Positions 10,801 to 18,972 of a stretch of 64,000 bases of DNA are shown here, in pieces. Position 1 is the stretch's first letter, and every line of letters begins with the position of its first letter. This DNA comes from Pseudomonas reidholzensis. Its GTDB lineage: Bacteria; Pseudomonadota; Gammaproteobacteria; Pseudomonadales; Pseudomonadaceae. Where the stretch lies: assembly GCF_900536025.1 (NCBI RefSeq), contig NZ_UNOZ01000035.1, positions 106,190 through 170,189 on the forward strand. The letters are read 5' to 3'. Both the position numbers and the translations under genes were made by a program. Under the pieces are notes generated by a model. That model searched no databases. It had not been told where the DNA came from and worked only from the letters and a program-made list of their open reading frames with translations.

Positions 10801-11730
10801 AGTATCGGCATCGCCCTCAGCCCGCAGGACGGCAGCGAACTCAGCCAGTTGATGAAGAACGCCGACACGGCGATGTACCACGCCAAGGAGCGCGGCAAGA
10901 ACAACTTCCAGTTCTACCAGACCGAGATGAACGCCAGCGCCCTGGAGCGCCTGGAGCTGGAGAGCGACCTGCGTCACGCCCTCGAGCAGAACGAGTTCAT
11001 CCTCTACTACCAACCGCAGTTCAGCGGCGACGGCAAGCGCCTGACCGGCGCCGAAGCGCTGCTGCGCTGGCGCCATCCGCGGCGCGGCCTGGTGCCGCCG
11101 GGCGACTTCATCCCGGTGATCGAAGAGCTCGGCCTGGTGGTCGATGTCGGTGACTGGGTGCTGCGCGAGGCCAGCCGTCAGCTCAAGGCCTGGCACCAGG
11201 CCAAGGTACGCGTGCCCAAGGTTTCGGTGAACATCTCGGCGCGGCAGTTCTCCGATGGCCAGCTGGGCACGCGGATCGCCACCATCCTCGAAGAGACCGG
11301 CCTGCCGCCGGCGTGCCTGGAGCTGGAACTGACCGAGAGTATCCTGATGCGCGAGGTCAACGAGGCCATGCAGATCCTCGACAGCCTGAAGAACCTCGGC
11401 CTGAGCATCGCGGTCGACGACTTCGGCACCGGCTACTCATCGCTCAACTACCTCAAGCAGTTCCCGATCGACGTGCTGAAGATCGACCGTACCTTCGTCG
11501 ACGGCCTGCCCGAAGGCGAACAGGATGCGCAGATCGCCCGCGCCATCATCGCCATGGCTCACAGCCTCAACCTGGCGGTGATCGCCGAGGGCGTCGAGAC
11601 CCACGAACAGCTTGAGTTCCTCCGCGAGCACGGCTGTGACGAGGTCCAGGGTTACCTGTTCGGCCGGCCGATGCCGGCCAATCAGTTCGAGGCGCAGTTC
11701 AGCAACGAGACCTTGTTCATGTTCCAGTGA
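7900..11730 (+). CDS. morA: MorA-like membrane c-di-GMP regulator (PAS-GGDEF-EAL)
   Basis: The 1276-residue protein has a transmembrane helix at about residues 27-47, a periplasmic sensor region and a second helix at about 257-280. About four PAS domains follow (starting near 286, 441, 580 and 717), then a GGDEF domain (GGDEF at 920-924) and an EAL domain (EAL at 1052-1054). The cyclase motif is intact, but the inhibitory RxxD site is replaced by acidic residues (DDDD). The EAL domain keeps ELELTES, DDFGTGYSSL, KIDRTFV and AEGVET, so phosphodiesterase activity is plausible. Architecture, size and the glyA neighbour fit MorA, which controls flagellar timing and biofilm formation in Pseudomonas. 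The start is taken as TTG at 7900, after an AGGA sequence; the frame is open further upstream. Confidence 0.88.
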   Translation: MTNLNQLPALRPAPTSGSASLRGSLKGALALLALVLLGLLVWQLFAQFRHTQADLRQHSVVASAELADHLNLNMALKAQQALNLVQPYVKVPTPEALPSLLAHLQARLPGLRHIAWLDSQGQVLGDSLDGSPDRQLIDELLQLNQGNGYFFANAADNSLVYLLLRQPSEQGRGYWLLRLSSDYYQALTVHLDSPGHPLWLLENSRSGAVLERHGPVAVSDEPLHSVMLAFIDNSPWQLRGLYDAGQARQQLLPALIGKCLLVLICALLPVLALINMRRRHRALQEDRRRYQEIFEGTGVALCVLDLSSLPGQLDRYHLRNHAALKQSLALDPNLRRSLLQELKITEINQVARQLLNVQSNEGAWQRLIEGTGHGRESVGMQLIDALIEQRTLLELEVRLPAPLGGELHLWLMARLPLQRRDYQAVILSISDITSRKQVELSLLERESFWSDVVRTVPDQLYVQDVASQRMIFSNRHLGQTLGYDRAELAQMGDRFWELLLHPEDAAHYRDLRQLQRDSGHSQALHCQLRFRHRDGRWRCYEIREQVLTRDAEGQVTRIIGVGKDVTVQIEASESLRDSEQRYRMLAESISDVIFSTDSQLQLNYVSPSVLAVLGYQAEWIFEHGWQSIVANPSQLTGVYSLMDRVSKVLGDREQLAQLRSQLPTQLFLFDCLRADGRKIPIELRLVLVWDEHERFEGVLGVGRDISQQRRAEKDLRMAATVFEHSTSAILITDPAGYIVQANEAFSRVSGYAVNEVLDQLPGMLTVEEQQDAHLRYVLKQLHQRGSWEGEVWLKRRDGEHYPAWVGITAVLDDEGDLASYVCFFTDISERKASEQRIHRLAYYDALTHLPNRTLFQDRLYTALQQAERQKSWVVLMFLDLDRFKPINDSLGHAAGDRMLKDMAQRLLDCVDDDDTVARMGGDEFTLLLQPRASRELALNRAIHVAESILASLVRPFVLENREFFVTASIGIALSPQDGSELSQLMKNADTAMYHAKERGKNNFQFYQTEMNASALERLELESDLRHALEQNEFILYYQPQFSGDGKRLTGAEALLRWRHPRRGLVPPGDFIPVIEELGLVVDVGDWVLREASRQLKAWHQAKVRVPKVSVNISARQFSDGQLGTRIATILEETGLPPACLELELTESILMREVNEAMQILDSLKNLGLSIAVDDFGTGYSSLNYLKQFPIDVLKIDRTFVDGLPEGEQDAQIARAIIAMAHSLNLAVIAEGVETHEQLEFLREHGCDEVQGYLFGRPMPANQFEAQFSNETLFMFQ

Positions 11731-11926
11731 CTGGGTCGCCTGGGCAGCTGCCAGGGGCCTGAAAAAACGGACCTGAAAGTCAACTCGAAACCCGGCCCAG
11801 CCCAGGCCGGGCGCGGCATGCCACATGAGCCCCATTGGTCCGCGACATGACGCCACTTCATATGCCATGTACGGATCAATCGGTTAGAATGCCCACCCAA
11901 TTAAGCCCCGATCCTTGAGGACCGCC

Positions 11927-13180
11927 ATGTTCAGCCGTGATTTGACCATTGCCAAGTACGACGCCGATCTGTTTGCCGCCATGGAGCAAGAAGCTCAGCG
12001 TCAGGAAGAGCATATCGAGCTGATCGCTTCGGAAAACTACACAAGCCCCGCCGTCATGGAAGCCCAGGGTTCGGTACTGACCAACAAGTACGCCGAAGGC
12101 TACCCAGGCAAGCGCTACTACGGCGGCTGCGAATACGTCGACGTGGTCGAGCAACTGGCCATCGACCGCGCCAAGGAGCTGTTCGGCGCCGACTACGCCA
12201 ACGTCCAGCCGCACGCCGGTTCCCAGGCCAACGCTGCTGTCTACCTGGCCCTGCTGTCGGCCGGTGACACCATCCTGGGCATGAGCCTGGCCCACGGCGG
12301 TCACCTGACCCACGGCGCCAGCGTCAGCTCGTCGGGCAAGCTGTACAACGCCATCCAGTACGGCATCGACGCCAACGGCCTGATCGACTACGACGAAGTC
12401 GAGCGCCTGGCCCTCGAGCACAAGCCGAAGATGGTCGTTGCCGGTTTCTCCGCCTACTCGCAGGTACTGGACTTCGCCCGCTTCCGTGAAATCGCCGACA
12501 AGGTCGGTGCCTACCTGTTCGTCGACATGGCCCACGTAGCTGGCCTGGTCGCCGCTGGCGTGTACCCGAACCCGGTGCCGTTTGCCGACGTGGTCACCAC
12601 CACCACGCACAAGACCCTGCGCGGTCCACGCGGTGGCCTGATCCTCGCACGTGCCAACGCCGACATCGAGAAGAAGCTCAACTCGGCGGTCTTCCCGGGC
12701 GCCCAAGGCGGCCCGCTGGAGCACGTCATCGCCGCCAAGGCGATCTGCTTCAAGGAAGCCCTGCAGCCTGAGTTCAAGGCCTACCAGCAGCAAGTGGTGG
12801 AGAACGCCCAGGCCATGGCCGAAGTGTTCATCGCACGCGGTTTCGACGTGGTCTCCGGCGGTACCCAGAACCACCTGTTCCTGCTCTCGCTGATCAAGCA
12901 GGACATCTCCGGCAAAGACGCCGACGCTGCCCTGGGCAAAGCGTTCATCACCGTCAACAAGAACTCGGTACCGAACGATCCACGTTCGCCGTTCGTTACC
13001 TCGGGCCTGCGTTTCGGCACTCCAGCCGTCACCACCCGTGGTTTCAAGGCTGCCGAGTGCCGCGAGCTGGCGGGCTGGATCTGCGACATCCTCGCCGACC
13101 TGAACAACGAAGCGGTGATCGACGCCGTTCGCGAGAAGGTCAAGGCCATCTGCAAGCAGCTGCCGGTGTACGGCAACTGA
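11927..13180 (+). CDS. glyA: Serine hydroxymethyltransferase
   Basis: The 417-residue PLP enzyme transfers the serine hydroxymethyl group to tetrahydrofolate, giving glycine and 5,10-methylene-THF. The PLP-lysine motif TTTTHKTLRGPRGG is present with Lys229. Other family motifs seen are SENYTSPAVMEAQGS, YAEGYPGKRYYGGCE and the C-terminal TRGFKAAE. The ATG at 11927 follows a TTGAGGA ribosome-binding site; an upstream in-frame start at 11915 would overlap that site. The gene is monocistronic, bounded by a bidirectional terminator. Confidence 0.97.
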   Translation: MFSRDLTIAKYDADLFAAMEQEAQRQEEHIELIASENYTSPAVMEAQGSVLTNKYAEGYPGKRYYGGCEYVDVVEQLAIDRAKELFGADYANVQPHAGSQANAAVYLALLSAGDTILGMSLAHGGHLTHGASVSSSGKLYNAIQYGIDANGLIDYDEVERLALEHKPKMVVAGFSAYSQVLDFARFREIADKVGAYLFVDMAHVAGLVAAGVYPNPVPFADVVTTTTHKTLRGPRGGLILARANADIEKKLNSAVFPGAQGGPLEHVIAAKAICFKEALQPEFKAYQQQVVENAQAMAEVFIARGFDVVSGGTQNHLFLLSLIKQDISGKDADAALGKAFITVNKNSVPNDPRSPFVTSGLRFGTPAVTTRGFKAAECRELAGWICDILADLNNEAVIDAVREKVKAICKQLPVYGN

Positions 13181-13199
13181 GTGGCAATCGCCTGATGTA

Positions 13200-13229
13200 A
13201 AAAAGCCCGGCCATTGTGCCGGGCTTTTT
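13200..13229. terminator. Bidirectional terminator between glyA and the convergent GTPase gene
   Basis: AAAAAGCCCGGC pairs with GCCGGGCTTTTT across a 6-nt loop. It is T-rich on both strands, so it can serve glyA on the plus strand and the GTPase gene on the minus strand. Confidence 0.9.
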
Positions 13230-13246
13230 CATGCCTGGGTGTCAGG

Positions 13247-14224
13247 TCAATTGCCGCTCAACGCCTCGAATCCCTGCCGAATCTTTTCCTCGGGCAGTTC
13301 ATCACCGATGAACACCAGCACACTCTCGCGCGCCTCGCCGTCCTTCCACTCGGCATCCCAATCGAAGCCATACAGCTTGAGCACGCCCTGGAACACCAGG
13401 CGGCGATCGTCGCCGGCAATGTTCAGCACGCCCTTGTAGCGCAGCAGCTGCTTGCCATGGCTTTCCAGCAGCTCATTCATGAAGTCGCTGAGGGTATCGA
13501 TATCCAACGCCGCCTCGGTGCGCAGCACCAGGGTCGAGATACGGTCCGGGGTAGCCGGTTTGAGCACCGGGCGCAGGGTCGGCCTGAGGCCTACACCCAG
13601 GTCGGTGTTTAGGTTGAAACCGCGCACGTCGAGCAACTCGGCGAGATCGATACGCCCCTGCTCGACCACGCGGATCCCCGCACGCCCATTGATCCGCGCC
13701 AGCCGCTCGCTCAGCGCCTGGACCGCGGCAGGCTCGACCAGGTCGGTCTTGCTCAGCAGCAGCCGGTCGGCAAAGCCCACCTGGGCCTGGGCGATCGCCT
13801 GGGTCAGGTGCACCTCGGCATGCGCCGCATCGACCAGGGTGATGATGCCGTCGAGCAGGTAACGCTCACGCAGCTCCTCGTCGATGAAGAAGGTCTGCGC
13901 CACCGGCGCCGGGTCGGCCAGGCCGGTGCACTCGATCACCAGCCGGTCAAAGGCGATCTCGCCAGCATCGAGGCGCTCGAGCAGCAGGTACAGGGCCTTG
14001 GTCAGGTCGGTGTGAATGGTGCAGCAGACGCAGCCGTTGGCCAGGGTCATGACCTGCACCGGCTCGTCGCCGAGCAGCTGGCTGTCGATGCCGGCTTCGC
14101 TGAATTCGTTTTCGATCACGGCCAGCTTCAGGCCATGCTCGGCCTTGAGCATGTGCTTGAGCAAGGTGGTCTTGCCGGCACCGAGAAAGCCGGTCAGGAC
14201 GGTTACGGGAATGGGCGCTTGCAC
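13247..14224 (-). CDS. yjiA: YjiA/CobW-family (COG0523) GTPase
   Basis: The 325-residue protein has Walker A GFLGAGKTTLL, the metal-binding CxCC motif (NGCVCCTI), Walker B-like VIECTGLADP and the base-recognition SKTD. A C-terminal CobW_C domain follows. COG0523 GTPases act as metal chaperones or insertases, often for zinc; the metal here is unknown. The start is a GTG at 14224 with AGGAG eight bases upstream. It is the third gene of a cstA/btsT-yjiX-yjiA type operon, the same order as E. coli yjiY-yjiX-yjiA. That argues for YjiA rather than a Zur-regulated ZigA. Confidence 0.88.
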   Translation of the reverse strand: MQAPIPVTVLTGFLGAGKTTLLKHMLKAEHGLKLAVIENEFSEAGIDSQLLGDEPVQVMTLANGCVCCTIHTDLTKALYLLLERLDAGEIAFDRLVIECTGLADPAPVAQTFFIDEELRERYLLDGIITLVDAAHAEVHLTQAIAQAQVGFADRLLLSKTDLVEPAAVQALSERLARINGRAGIRVVEQGRIDLAELLDVRGFNLNTDLGVGLRPTLRPVLKPATPDRISTLVLRTEAALDIDTLSDFMNELLESHGKQLLRYKGVLNIAGDDRRLVFQGVLKLYGFDWDAEWKDGEARESVLVFIGDELPEEKIRQGFEALSGN

Positions 14225-14253
14225 GCAAAAATCTCCTCAAGCCAGAAATGAAA

Positions 14254-14281
14254 GTGGGAGCCCGGCTGCCCGGGCTCCCAC
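14254..14281. repeat. Perfect 12-bp hairpin between yjiX and yjiA
   Basis: GTGGGAGCCCGG and CCGGGCTCCCAC form a perfect stem with a 4-nt CTGC loop. It resembles one arm of the Pseudomonas REP family. Its position inside an operon suggests an mRNA-processing or attenuation role rather than full termination. Confidence 0.6.
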
Positions 14282-14302
14282 AGGTTCACGCTTGCCGCAG
14301 GT

Positions 14303-14500
14303 TCAACAGCACTTGGGCCCGGACTTGCCACCGTAACGGGCTTCCTGGCGCTCTCGGAAGAACTCCTCGTAGCTCATCACCGGCTTGTCCGGATGCTTGC
14401 CCTGCATGTGCTCGACATAGTTGTCATAGTCGGGCATGCCGACCATCAGGCGGGCTGCCTGCCCCAGGTACTTACCCAGTCGACCCAGGTCGTTGAACAT
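14303..14500 (-). CDS. YbdD/YjiX family small protein
   Basis: This 65-residue protein (MFNDLGRLGKYLGQAARLM) carries the family signature MVGMPDYDNYVEHMQGKHPD and ends in KCC. YbdD/YjiX proteins are encoded next to CstA/BtsT transporters and are thought to assist them, but the mechanism is not established to my knowledge. It begins 17 bp after the transporter stop codon and is surely co-transcribed with it. Confidence 0.92.
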   Translation of the reverse strand: MFNDLGRLGKYLGQAARLMVGMPDYDNYVEHMQGKHPDKPVMSYEEFFRERQEARYGGKSGPKCC

Positions 14501-14517
14501 GGCTGCAATCCTCTCGT

Positions 14518-16584
14518 TTACGCGTCAGGCAGTGCCTGGAACGGGGTTTCCTTGTCGCTGCGGTCCTTGCGGCCCAAGGCGCCGTAGCCGACCTTGACCG
14601 CGAACAGCAAGATGCTGAACACCACCAGCAGGAACAGGATGGTCAGGCCAGCGTTGGTGTAAGCGTTGTAGATCACGTGCTGCATCTGGCCGATGTCCTT
14701 GGCCGGTGCCAGCACCTGACCGGCGTCCAGGGCCACGCTGTACTTGTTGGCCAGGGCCAGGAAGCCGACAGCCGGGTTCGGGTCGAACAGCTTGATGAAG
14801 CCGGCCGTGGTGGTGCAGATCAGCAGCCACACCGCCGGCACCAGGGTGACCCACATGTAGCGCTGGCGCTTCATCTTGATCAGGACCACGGTGCCGAGCA
14901 TCAGGGCGATACCGGCGAGCATCTGGTTGGAGATGCCGAACAGCGGCCACAAGGTGTTGATGCCACCCAGCGGGTCGATCACGCCCTGGTACAACAGGTA
15001 ACCCCACAGCGCCACGCAGCCCGCGGTGGCCAACAGGTTGGCACCCCACGACTCGGTACGTTTGAGCGCCGGGACAAAGCTGCCGAGCAGGTCCTGCAGC
15101 ATGAAGCGCCCGGCACGGGTACCGGCGTCGACCGCAGTGAGGATGAACAGCGCCTCGAACAGGATCGCGAAGTGGTACCAGAAGGCCATGGTGTTTTCAC
15201 CCGGCAGTACCTGGTGAAGGATCTGCGCGATACCCACCGCCAACGTCGGCGCACCCCCGGCACGGGCCAGCACGGTGTGCTCGCCGATGTCGCGGGCGAC
15301 CGCTTCGAGTTGCTCGGGGGTAATCAGGAAGCCCCAGCTGCTGACCGTCGCCGCTACCGAAACCACATCGGAGCCGACCACGGCGGCCGGGCTGTTCATG
15401 GCGAAGTACACGCCAGGCTCGATCACCGAAGCGGCGACCATCGCCATGATCGCGACAAACGACTCCATCAGCATGCCGCCGTAGCCGATGTAACGGGCGT
15501 TGGTTTCGTTGTCGAGCAGCTTGGGCGTGGTCCCCGAAGAGATCAGCGCATGGAAGCCCGACACCGCACCACAGGCGATGGTGATGAACAGGAACGGGAA
15601 CAGCGTGCCTTTCCAGACCGGGCCGGTGCCGTCGGTGAACTGGGTCAGGGCCGGCATCTTCAGCTCAGGCGCGAGCACCAGGATACCGATGGCCAGGGCC
15701 ACGATGGTGCCGATCTTGAGGAAGGTCGAGAGGTAGTCGCGCGGCGCCAGCACCAGCCACACCGGCAGTACCGCGGCGACAAAGCCGTAACCGACCAGCA
15801 TCCAGGTGATCTGCACGCCGGTGAAGGTGAACGCCGGGCCCCAGACCGGATCCGCCGCGACCAGGCCACCGGCCCAGATCGACAGCAGCAGCAGGACCAC
15901 GCCGATGATCGAGATCTCGCCAATCCGCCCCGGGCGGATGTAGCGCATATAGATGCCCATGAACATCGCGATCGGGATGGTCGCCATCACCGTGAACATG
16001 CCCCACGGGCTCTCGGCCAGGGCTTTGACCACGATCAGCGCCAGCACCGCGAGGATGATGATCATGATCAGGAAGCAGCCGAACAGGGCGATGGTCCCAG
16101 GGATACGGCCCATTTCTTCGCGGACCATGTCGCCCAGCGAACGGCCGTTACGGCGGGTGGACATGAACAGGACCATGAAGTCCTGGACGGCACCGGCCAG
16201 CACCACACCGGCGATCAGCCACAGGGTACCGGGCAGATAGCCCATCTGCGCCGCGAGCACCGGACCGACCAGCGGCCCCGCGCCGGCGATGGCCGCGAAG
16301 TGGTGACCGAAGAGGATGTGCTTGTTGGTCGGGACGTAGTCCAGACCGTCGTTGTTGAGTACCGCGGGCGTGGCCCGACGGGGGTCCAGTTGCATCACCT
16401 TGGTGGCGATGAACAGGCTGTAGTAGCGATAGGCGACCAGGTAGATGGCCACTGCCGCGACCACGATCCACAAGGCGTTGATGGCCTCGCCGCGACGCAG
16501 GGCAACCACACCCAGCGCACCCGCGCCCAGGAGTGCCACCACTAACCACGGAAGGTGGCGTAGCAGGCTATTATTGTTGTTCAT
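14518..16584 (-). CDS. cstA: CstA/BtsT-family carbon-starvation (pyruvate/peptide) transporter
   Basis: The 688-residue protein has many hydrophobic segments, consistent with the large polytopic CstA family. Conserved family motifs are FGHHFAAIAGAGPLVGPVLAAQ near residues 90-115 (quoted in part) and the STRRNGRSLGDMVREEMG loop. E. coli members import pyruvate (BtsT, CstA) or are linked to peptide use. The downstream yjiX and yjiA genes make a BtsT-like pyruvate:H+ symporter the best guess. No BtsSR or YpdAB two-component genes are visible here. Confidence 0.92.
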   Translation of the reverse strand: MNNNNSLLRHLPWLVVALLGAGALGVVALRRGEAINALWIVVAAVAIYLVAYRYYSLFIATKVMQLDPRRATPAVLNNDGLDYVPTNKHILFGHHFAAIAGAGPLVGPVLAAQMGYLPGTLWLIAGVVLAGAVQDFMVLFMSTRRNGRSLGDMVREEMGRIPGTIALFGCFLIMIIILAVLALIVVKALAESPWGMFTVMATIPIAMFMGIYMRYIRPGRIGEISIIGVVLLLLSIWAGGLVAADPVWGPAFTFTGVQITWMLVGYGFVAAVLPVWLVLAPRDYLSTFLKIGTIVALAIGILVLAPELKMPALTQFTDGTGPVWKGTLFPFLFITIACGAVSGFHALISSGTTPKLLDNETNARYIGYGGMLMESFVAIMAMVAASVIEPGVYFAMNSPAAVVGSDVVSVAATVSSWGFLITPEQLEAVARDIGEHTVLARAGGAPTLAVGIAQILHQVLPGENTMAFWYHFAILFEALFILTAVDAGTRAGRFMLQDLLGSFVPALKRTESWGANLLATAGCVALWGYLLYQGVIDPLGGINTLWPLFGISNQMLAGIALMLGTVVLIKMKRQRYMWVTLVPAVWLLICTTTAGFIKLFDPNPAVGFLALANKYSVALDAGQVLAPAKDIGQMQHVIYNAYTNAGLTILFLLVVFSILLFAVKVGYGALGRKDRSDKETPFQALPDA

Positions 16585-16695
16585 GGTTTACTTCCAGCTG
16601 GTGGATTGGAAAGACCGCCCATCGAGTCTAGGGCCAGTCAAGGCGCATTGCCACACTTGCTTTGGTCTAGAGCCTTTGCTGCCCGATTGCATGCG

Positions 16696-16723
16696 TTGAT
16701 ACGGCTGCCCTTTCAACTATAGT
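16696..16723 (+). promoter_or_regulatory. Sigma-70 type promoter for the PilZ gene
   Basis: TTGATA (16696-16701) and TATAGT (16718-16723) are separated by 16 bp and lie 27 bp before the ATG at 16750. Five of six bases match each hexamer consensus. Confidence 0.6.
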
Positions 16724-16749
16724 CAGGTTGTCTTGCGGAGGGTTTTCCC

Positions 16750-17118
16750 ATGAGCGGTCACGACGAACGCCGGCGCTTCCAGCGCATCTATTTCGACGCC
16801 CCCACTGACCTGCGCCAGGGCGACCGGAGCTGGCCAGTGCAACTCCTTGATGTATCGCTCAAGGGTCTGCTGGTCCAGCGCCCCGTGCAGTGGGACGCCG
16901 ACATGACCCAGGACTTCGATGCGGTCATCCACCTCAACGACAAGACTACCCAGGTGCGCATGCAGGTCGAGCTGCGCCACGAAGAACCCGACCGCCTCGG
17001 CTTCGCCTGCCTGTTCATCGACATCGATTCGATCAGCCATCTGCACCGTTTGGTGGAATTGAACGTGGCCGACAGCACTGAAATGATGCGTGAACTGCGA
17101 CAACTCATCGAAGATTGA
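16750..17118 (+). CDS. PilZ domain protein (c-di-GMP receptor)
   Basis: The 122-residue protein is a stand-alone PilZ domain. It has the N-terminal RRRFQR arginine motif and the downstream DVSLKGLLV (D/NxSxxG) motif that together bind c-di-GMP. No other domain or membrane segment is present, so it probably acts as an adaptor that changes partner binding when c-di-GMP is high. Its partner is unknown. The start codon follows GCGGAGGG. It stands alone between two divergently or independently transcribed transport genes. Confidence 0.92.
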   Translation: MSGHDERRRFQRIYFDAPTDLRQGDRSWPVQLLDVSLKGLLVQRPVQWDADMTQDFDAVIHLNDKTTQVRMQVELRHEEPDRLGFACLFIDIDSISHLHRLVELNVADSTEMMRELRQLIED

Positions 17119-17299
17119 TATCTCTTAGCTAGCTAAGGTTCTTCCCGCCATTTGTTTCTTGTCTACCCAGACAGCTTCTAACGGGGCGTCTGGAGACTTG
17201 TACACATCTATCTAATACCGCCTCTGCCGAGTTGGAACGCATTCTGCATTCAGTAAACGCGCTGTTTGCGGGCACCCTTGTGCGCGCTCTGATCAAAAT

Positions 17300-17311
17300 A
17301 TTGTATACAAT
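17300..17311. promoter_or_regulatory. ATTGTATACAAT palindromic operator upstream of the NCS2 permease
   Basis: This is a perfect 12-bp palindrome, 69 bp upstream of the permease ATG. The form TTGTATACAA is typical of FadR-subfamily GntR operators. The same 8-bp core TGTATACA occurs upstream of gdhA at 5301. No GntR regulator is encoded in this window. Confidence 0.5.
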
Positions 17312-17379
17312 TCTTGTGGCCATCCTTTGTAGGAAGTGTCTACAGTAGCCGCACAACAATAAACAGAGAGCCTGCTCCA

Positions 17380-18897
17380 ATGACTACGTCCCCTAGCACG
17401 TCTCCCGCCCAACGTCCCGAGGACGAAAACCTCGGTCTGGGTGCCAACCTGGCTTATGGTCTGCAGCATGTGCTGACCATGTACGGAGGAATTGTCGCGG
17501 TACCCCTGATCCTGGGGCAGGCCGCGGGCCTGAATCCGGCGGAGATTGGCCTGCTGATCGCCGCCTCGCTGTTCGCCGGTGGCCTGGCGACGCTGCTGCA
17601 GACCCTCGGCCTGCCGTTCTTCGGCTGTCAGTTGCCGCTGGTCCAGGGTGTGTCGTTCGCAGGCGTTGCGACCATGGGCGCGATCCTCAGCAGTGAAGGC
17701 GGCGGCGGCCTGCAAGGCGTGCTTGGCGCAGTCATGGCGGCCTCGCTGATCGGCTTTCTGATTACCCCGGTGTTCTCGCGGATCACCAAGTTCTTCCCGC
17801 CACTGGTGACCGGGATCGTCATCACCACCATCGGCCTGACCCTGATGCCGGTCGCCGCGCGCTGGGTGATGGGCGGCAACAGCGCTTCGCCGGAGTTCGG
17901 CAGCATGGCCAACATCGGCCTGGCCGCGGCGACCTTCGCCATCGTCCTGCTGCTGAGCAAGCTGGGCAGTGCGGCGATCTCGCGGCTGTCGATCCTGCTG
18001 GCCATGGTGTTCGGCACCCTGCTCGCCTGGTCGCTGGGCATGGCCGACTTCGGCAAGGTCACCGAAGGTCCGATGTTCGCCTTCCCCACGCCGTTCCACT
18101 TCGGCATGCCGACCTTCCACATCGCCGCGATCCTGTCGATGTGCATCGTGATCATGGTGACGTTGGTGGAAACCTCGGCCGACATCCTCGCGGTGGGCGA
18201 CATCATCGACACCAAGGTCGACTCCAAACGCCTGGGCGACGGCCTGCGCGCCGACATGGCCTCGAGCATCCTGGCGCCGATCTTCGGCTCCTTCACCCAG
18301 AGCGCCTTCGCCCAGAACGTCGGGCTGGTGGCCGTTACCGGGGTCAAGAGCCGCTACGTGGTAGCCACCGGCGGTGTCATCCTGGTGGTCCTCGGCCTGC
18401 TGCCGGTGATGGGCCGGGTGATTGCCGCGGTGCCGACGCCGGTCCTCGGTGGTGCCGGTATCGTGCTGTTCGGCACGGTGGCCGCCAGCGGTATCCGCAC
18501 CCTGTCGAAGGTCAGCTACAAGAACAACGTCAACCTGATCATCGTCGCCGCCTCGCTGGGCTTCGGCATGATCCCGATCGCCGCGCCGAACTTCTATCAT
18601 CAGTTCCCGAACTGGTTCGAGACCATTTTCCACTCGGGCATCAGCTCGGCGGCGATCATGGCGATTCTGCTGAACCTGATCTTCAACCACTTCACCACCG
18701 GCAACTCGGACCAGCAGTCGGTGTTTGCCGCGGCCTATGAACGCACCATCCAGTATTCGGACATCTCCGCCCTGCGCGATGGTGACTACTTCAAGGATGG
18801 CAAGCTGTTCGATGCCGAGGGCAATGAAGTGCCGTTGCTGGAGGTCGACGAACATGGCAACGAGGCGCCCCGGCGCAAGGCGGTCGCGGAGCACTGA
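17380..18897 (+). CDS. NCS2-family nucleobase:cation symporter (xanthine/uric acid type)
   Basis: The 505-residue protein begins with a hydrophilic N-terminus (MTTSPSTSPAQRPEDE). It then has the NCS2 opening motif GLQHVLTMYGGIVAVPLILG. The NAT signature region near GSFTQSAFAQNVGLVAVTGVKS is present; the QNVG tract matches xanthine/uric-acid transporters (XanQ/UacT-like). The long acidic C-terminus (FDAEGNEVPLLEVDEHGNEAP) is cytoplasmic. Substrate is inferred as xanthine or urate. A GntR-like palindrome lies in its leader. It ends in a strong terminator facing radA. Confidence 0.88.
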   Translation: MTTSPSTSPAQRPEDENLGLGANLAYGLQHVLTMYGGIVAVPLILGQAAGLNPAEIGLLIAASLFAGGLATLLQTLGLPFFGCQLPLVQGVSFAGVATMGAILSSEGGGGLQGVLGAVMAASLIGFLITPVFSRITKFFPPLVTGIVITTIGLTLMPVAARWVMGGNSASPEFGSMANIGLAAATFAIVLLLSKLGSAAISRLSILLAMVFGTLLAWSLGMADFGKVTEGPMFAFPTPFHFGMPTFHIAAILSMCIVIMVTLVETSADILAVGDIIDTKVDSKRLGDGLRADMASSILAPIFGSFTQSAFAQNVGLVAVTGVKSRYVVATGGVILVVLGLLPVMGRVIAAVPTPVLGGAGIVLFGTVAASGIRTLSKVSYKNNVNLIIVAASLGFGMIPIAAPNFYHQFPNWFETIFHSGISSAAIMAILLNLIFNHFTTGNSDQQSVFAAAYERTIQYSDISALRDGDYFKDGKLFDAEGNEVPLLEVDEHGNEAPRRKAVAEH

Positions 18898-18919
18898 TCA
18901 GCTGTTGAAGTGATCGTGG

Positions 18920-18957
18920 GGGGCAGCCGATGCGCATCATCGGCTGCCCCTTTTTTT
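18920..18957 (+). terminator. Rho-independent terminator after the NCS2 permease
   Basis: A 13-bp stem (GGGGCAGCCGATG with CATCGGCTGCCCC) with a 5-nt loop is followed by seven T residues. Confidence 0.92.
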
Positions 18958-18972
18958 CATGGGGCGCTATTT

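Noticed and set aside
8248..11196. 982-codon open frame antisense to morA
   Set aside because: It mirrors the codon structure of the plus-strand gene in a GC-rich genome. The product is low-complexity, rich in Gln/His/Ala/Val, without motifs.
11761..11926. Glycine riboswitch before glyA
   Set aside because: No tandem aptamer pattern is visible; the region holds only a GGCCGGG-type hairpin and a TAGAAT-like sequence.
14677..16545. 622-codon open frame opposite the CstA-type gene
   Set aside because: Shadow of a conserved transporter; composition is His/Gln/Arg/Asp-rich with no domain.
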